Source: Chenopodium formosanum
Lineage: Eukaryota > Streptophyta > Magnoliopsida > Caryophyllales > Amaranthaceae
Assembly: GCA_024500155.1 (NCBI GenBank)
Contig: CM044857.1
Span: 46,023,001 to 46,087,000, forward strand
Direction: 5' to 3'
DNA length: 64,000 nucleotides
Below the pieces are notes generated by a model. It made no database searches and was not told the origin of the DNA. It saw only the letters and a list, made by a program, of their open reading frames with translations. Below, piece after piece: positions 62,799-64,000 of this stretch; within the stretch, counting starts at the first letter, position 1; every line of letters starts with the position of its first letter. The position numbers and the translations under genes are program-made.

Positions 62799-63205
62799 TT
62801 TATTCAGTGCACAGTTGCTACAAACACCATTATCTGTTATTATATAAAGAATTTGAAAGATGCTCGCAAATAAGATGAAGAAAACTAAACAGAAAGAAAT
62901 TTGGGCCAATTATCAATCTATTCCAAACTCCAAGATCGATTCAACGCCAAAGGATTTGAATTACAGTGCATAATTGTCAAAATTCCTAAAGAACCAATAG
63001 TGCTTCATAACAGTAAAATCCTACTAGCAGGGTTTGCACTTGCCCACATTCTTGCTCAGTTTTGATGTATAACTATGGAAAGGACTTTGAAAATGATGTA
63101 AGTAGCTGCCATACCATTGATATTCCAACACACGATATCAAGACACACTGCACTTTAGGTCTTCCCTGGCTCCTCGGTTCAAATTAAACACCTCATGATA
63201 TAAGC

Positions 63206-63284
63206 TCAAACTCTAGCAGAGCTCTTGGCCTCCTCCTGTATCATGTACTCTTTCTTCATTTCTTCCAGAACAGAGTCATTGGTA
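63206..63284 (-). CDS. Probable last coding exon of a gene continuing beyond the window
   Basis: On the minus strand a good acceptor (AAATTTGCAG) is followed by T and then 26 codons reading TNDSVLEEMKKEYMIQEEAK-SSARV and a TGA at 63208-63206. The stretch is charged and helical and its codon use looks coding. A poly(A) signal (AATAAA on the minus strand, 62804-62799) follows about 400 bases later, consistent with a 3' UTR. I do not recognise the protein; no upstream exon could be placed in 63285-64000. Confidence 0.45.
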
Positions 63285-64000
63285 CTGCAAATTTGGGAAC
63301 AATAAGTTAGATATTTAGCTGTGATAAAGATGATATATCAGAAAGATAATTTGCTTATCTTTTTTACTAACACAACCAAAGGACACCAGAATTACTTCTT
63401 GAAATCATTACAACAAAATAGGTTCCCAATACCACAACAATACAACACAACAGCACGGGAGATTATTCCGCATAAGGAAGGGGCTGAACCTTCAAACAAC
63501 AGAATTAACAGCTTTTAATATGCATAAAAATATAGCTTAACTATTTTATTTTTTTTACAAAAGTGAATACAATCTTCCAATCCTTATTAAGTATACAATC
63601 TATTTGTTTCGATGAAAATCTACTGTGTAGGACATCACAAGCCCATCATAACCTTGAGCTTCACCATTGTTTTATTTTTTTATTTATCTTATTTTCTGAA
63701 AGTATATAGCATTACAAAGAGAGAAAGATAAACAGCTAGAGCTTATGTACACAGTGACCTACAGGTACCTGCTGCAAACAAAATAATGATCCATACTAGA
63801 TTGTTGTACAATGTACCTTCTGGCACTAGAAATAGTAATGCTAGATTCCTCATAGTGCTTATTTCCTTTCAATTTAGGAATAAGTAATAAAAAAGTATAG
63901 TGTCAAGCGCCACTCATAACTGATTGCCAATGGAACCACCCCCACATTTCAACCTTAATCCTACATTTCAAATGCAACAAGAATAACTTTGGTGGAACAA
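63285..64000. other. Right edge, probably intron of the partial gene
   Basis: AT-rich sequence with T and A runs and no frame with recognisable motifs. It fits an intron upstream of the 63206-63284 exon but this is not shown. Confidence 0.4.

Noticed and set aside
1..64000. LTR retrotransposons or viral insertions
   Set aside because: No long terminal repeats, primer-binding sites, or polymerase or coat-protein motifs were seen in either strand.

Overview
This is nuclear DNA from a flowering plant, most likely a eudicot. The genes carry many AT-rich introns with ordinary plant splice sites. One gene encodes a chloroplast ribosomal protein with a transit peptide. Intergenic DNA and introns are full of Tourist-like and Stowaway-like miniature transposons. 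A Caryophyllales (spinach/beet-like) source is my guess from the PSRP3 protein and the repeat style; nothing here proves it.

Layout, left to right. (1) 982-6230, plus strand: RAD23 ubiquitin receptor, 12 coding exons, 408 aa. (2) 7700-8811, plus: a short IST1-domain protein, 4 exons, 185 aa. (3) 11317-12515, minus: PSRP3, the plastid 30S ribosomal protein bS3c/Ycf65 type, 2 exons, 182 aa. (4) 14378-19514, minus: ATR3, a NADPH-dependent diflavin reductase (TAH18/NDOR1 type), 12 exons, 622 aa. (5) 19.5-23.5 kb: a repeat-rich gap holding a 1.08-kb Stowaway-ended element, paired Tourist-like elements, a tRNA-derived SINE candidate and a satellite-like repeat. (6) 23570-55813, minus: SWEETIE (HEATR5/Laa1 family HEAT-repeat protein), which I rebuilt as 48 coding exons, 2315 aa, over 32 kb. 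Its introns hold at least eight transposon-like insertions. (7) 57473-58501, minus: a single-exon CXE17-like carboxylesterase with a TATA box. (8) 58.6-62.8 kb: no gene recognised. (9) 63206-63284, minus: the probable last coding exon of a gene that continues past the window.

The genes are unrelated housekeeping functions (proteasome delivery, ESCRT, plastid translation, cytosolic Fe-S electron supply, AP-1/trehalose-linked trafficking, ester hydrolysis). I see no operon-like or pathway cluster. The most interesting material is a TTCAG-rich mobile element family with TAA/TTA target duplications, two insertions whose pre-insertion sites can be read from related repeat copies in this same window, a large Stowaway-ended element carrying foreign-looking GC-rich sequence, a recent 75-residue tandem duplication at the SWEETIE C-terminus, and a GC-AG intron in RAD23. 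All exon models come from reading splice signals and frames by eye with family knowledge; no transcript data were used.
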